In this document: positions 58,994 to 59,110 of the stretch, in pieces
How positions within the stretch are numbered: the stretch's first letter is position 1
Layout of the letters: every line of letters begins with the position of its first letter
DNA from: an uncultured Alphaproteobacteria bacterium
Lineage (GTDB): Bacteria > Pseudomonadota > Alphaproteobacteria > RF32 > CAG-239
Direction of reading: 5' to 3'
Length of the DNA stretch: 59,110 nucleotides
Assembly (NCBI GenBank): GCA_934276635.1
Contig: CAKQTH010000007.1
Span: 1-59,110 of the forward strand
The notes under the pieces: model-generated
Told to the model about the DNA's origin: nothing
The model's input: the letters and a program-made list of their open reading frames with translations, nothing else
Database searches by the model: none
Made by a program: the position numbers and the translations under genes

Positions 58994-59110
58994 TTAAAAT
59001 TGGAATTTCAATCCGGCGTTGATATCCCAGCCAGTGCGGCCGCCGTCGTGACGGTTGATTTCCGCGTAACTGGTGATATCTTTCGGATTCCATTCCTCTT
59101 CGCTCCAGTC
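58994..59110 (-). CDS. Outer-membrane barrel protein, C-terminal fragment (cut by window edge)
   Basis: Only the last 38 codons are inside the window, reading to TAA at 58994-58996. The fragment begins DWSEEEWNPKD, has alternating strands (SYAEINRHDGG, GWDINAGLKFQF) and ends in Phe, the C-terminal signature of autotransporter or porin-type barrels. The rest of the gene lies to the right. Confidence 0.75.
   Translation of the reverse strand, partial: DWSEEEWNPKDITSYAEINRHDGGRTGWDINAGLKFQF

Overview
The window looks like a chromosome segment of a low-to-moderate-GC, Gram-negative alphaproteobacterium, probably an uncultured anaerobic or gut-associated lineage. The evidence for this is a GapR (DUF2312) gene, the LpxI type of lipid A hydrolase next to lpxB, the gene order rlpA-dacC-tmk-holB-tatD-MBL that is common in Alphaproteobacteria, several outer-membrane beta-barrels ending in Phe, and a complete Rnf ion-pumping complex. 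The assignment is inference; no rRNA gene is present.

Layout. 1-4.7 kb: a candidate structured RNA with its own terminator, a Kdo/capsule-type glycosyltransferase, a YegD-like Hsp70 and an LTA-synthase-like sulfatase-fold membrane enzyme. 4.7-7.7 kb: A+T-rich accessory genes (a DsbA-like lipoprotein with a CxxS active site, a second lipoprotein, a GNAT acetyltransferase). 7.7-20.4 kb: two tandem genomic islands stacked at the 3' end of a tRNA-Gln gene. Each is bounded by related left-end and right-end sequences plus a short copy of the tRNA 3' end. Island 1 (about 3.2 kb) carries a BcgI-like restriction-modification pair whose R-M subunit is split by a one-base frameshift. Island 2 (about 9.4 kb) carries a Rad50/RloC-like ATPase, a large serine recombinase, a four-gene restriction-modification cassette (HNH nuclease, D12 adenine methylase, second methylase, EVE-like plus PD-(D/E)XK nuclease), and a two-gene remnant with an orphan integrase core-binding domain.

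20.4-37 kb is housekeeping: HAD phosphatase, single-chain glycyl-tRNA synthetase, an outer-membrane barrel, a secreted protein with an internal duplication, cell-wall genes (mltB-like, rlpA, dacC), tmk, holB, tatD, MBL and DHH hydrolases, then comEC, lpxB and lpxI on the minus strand. 37-46 kb: small membrane and secreted proteins, an OB-fold periplasmic protein, a U32 peptidase-like RNA hydroxylation enzyme, tRNA-Asn and tRNA-Cys, rpiB-glyA, a DsbD/ScsB-like reductase and a CDP-alcohol phosphatidyltransferase. 46.4-52.8 kb: apbE-rseC-rnfBCDGEA, a complete flavin-loading and Rnf operon. 52.8-59.1 kb: family 5 uracil-DNA glycosylase, an OmpA-like barrel, a type IV pilin-like protein, marC, pyk, gapR, a candidate small RNA, two unknown small proteins and the C-terminus of another outer-membrane barrel.

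Three features cut across the window. First, a family of long imperfect palindromes (about 90-260 bp) sits directly downstream of genes at 38.0, 54.2 and 57.5 kb. Second, runs of 8-9 C/G occur inside or just upstream of cell-envelope genes and look like candidate phase-variation tracts. Third, the accessory genes between 4.7 and 20.1 kb are clearly more A+T-rich than the backbone on either side. I saw no CRISPR array, no transposase and no phage structural genes.
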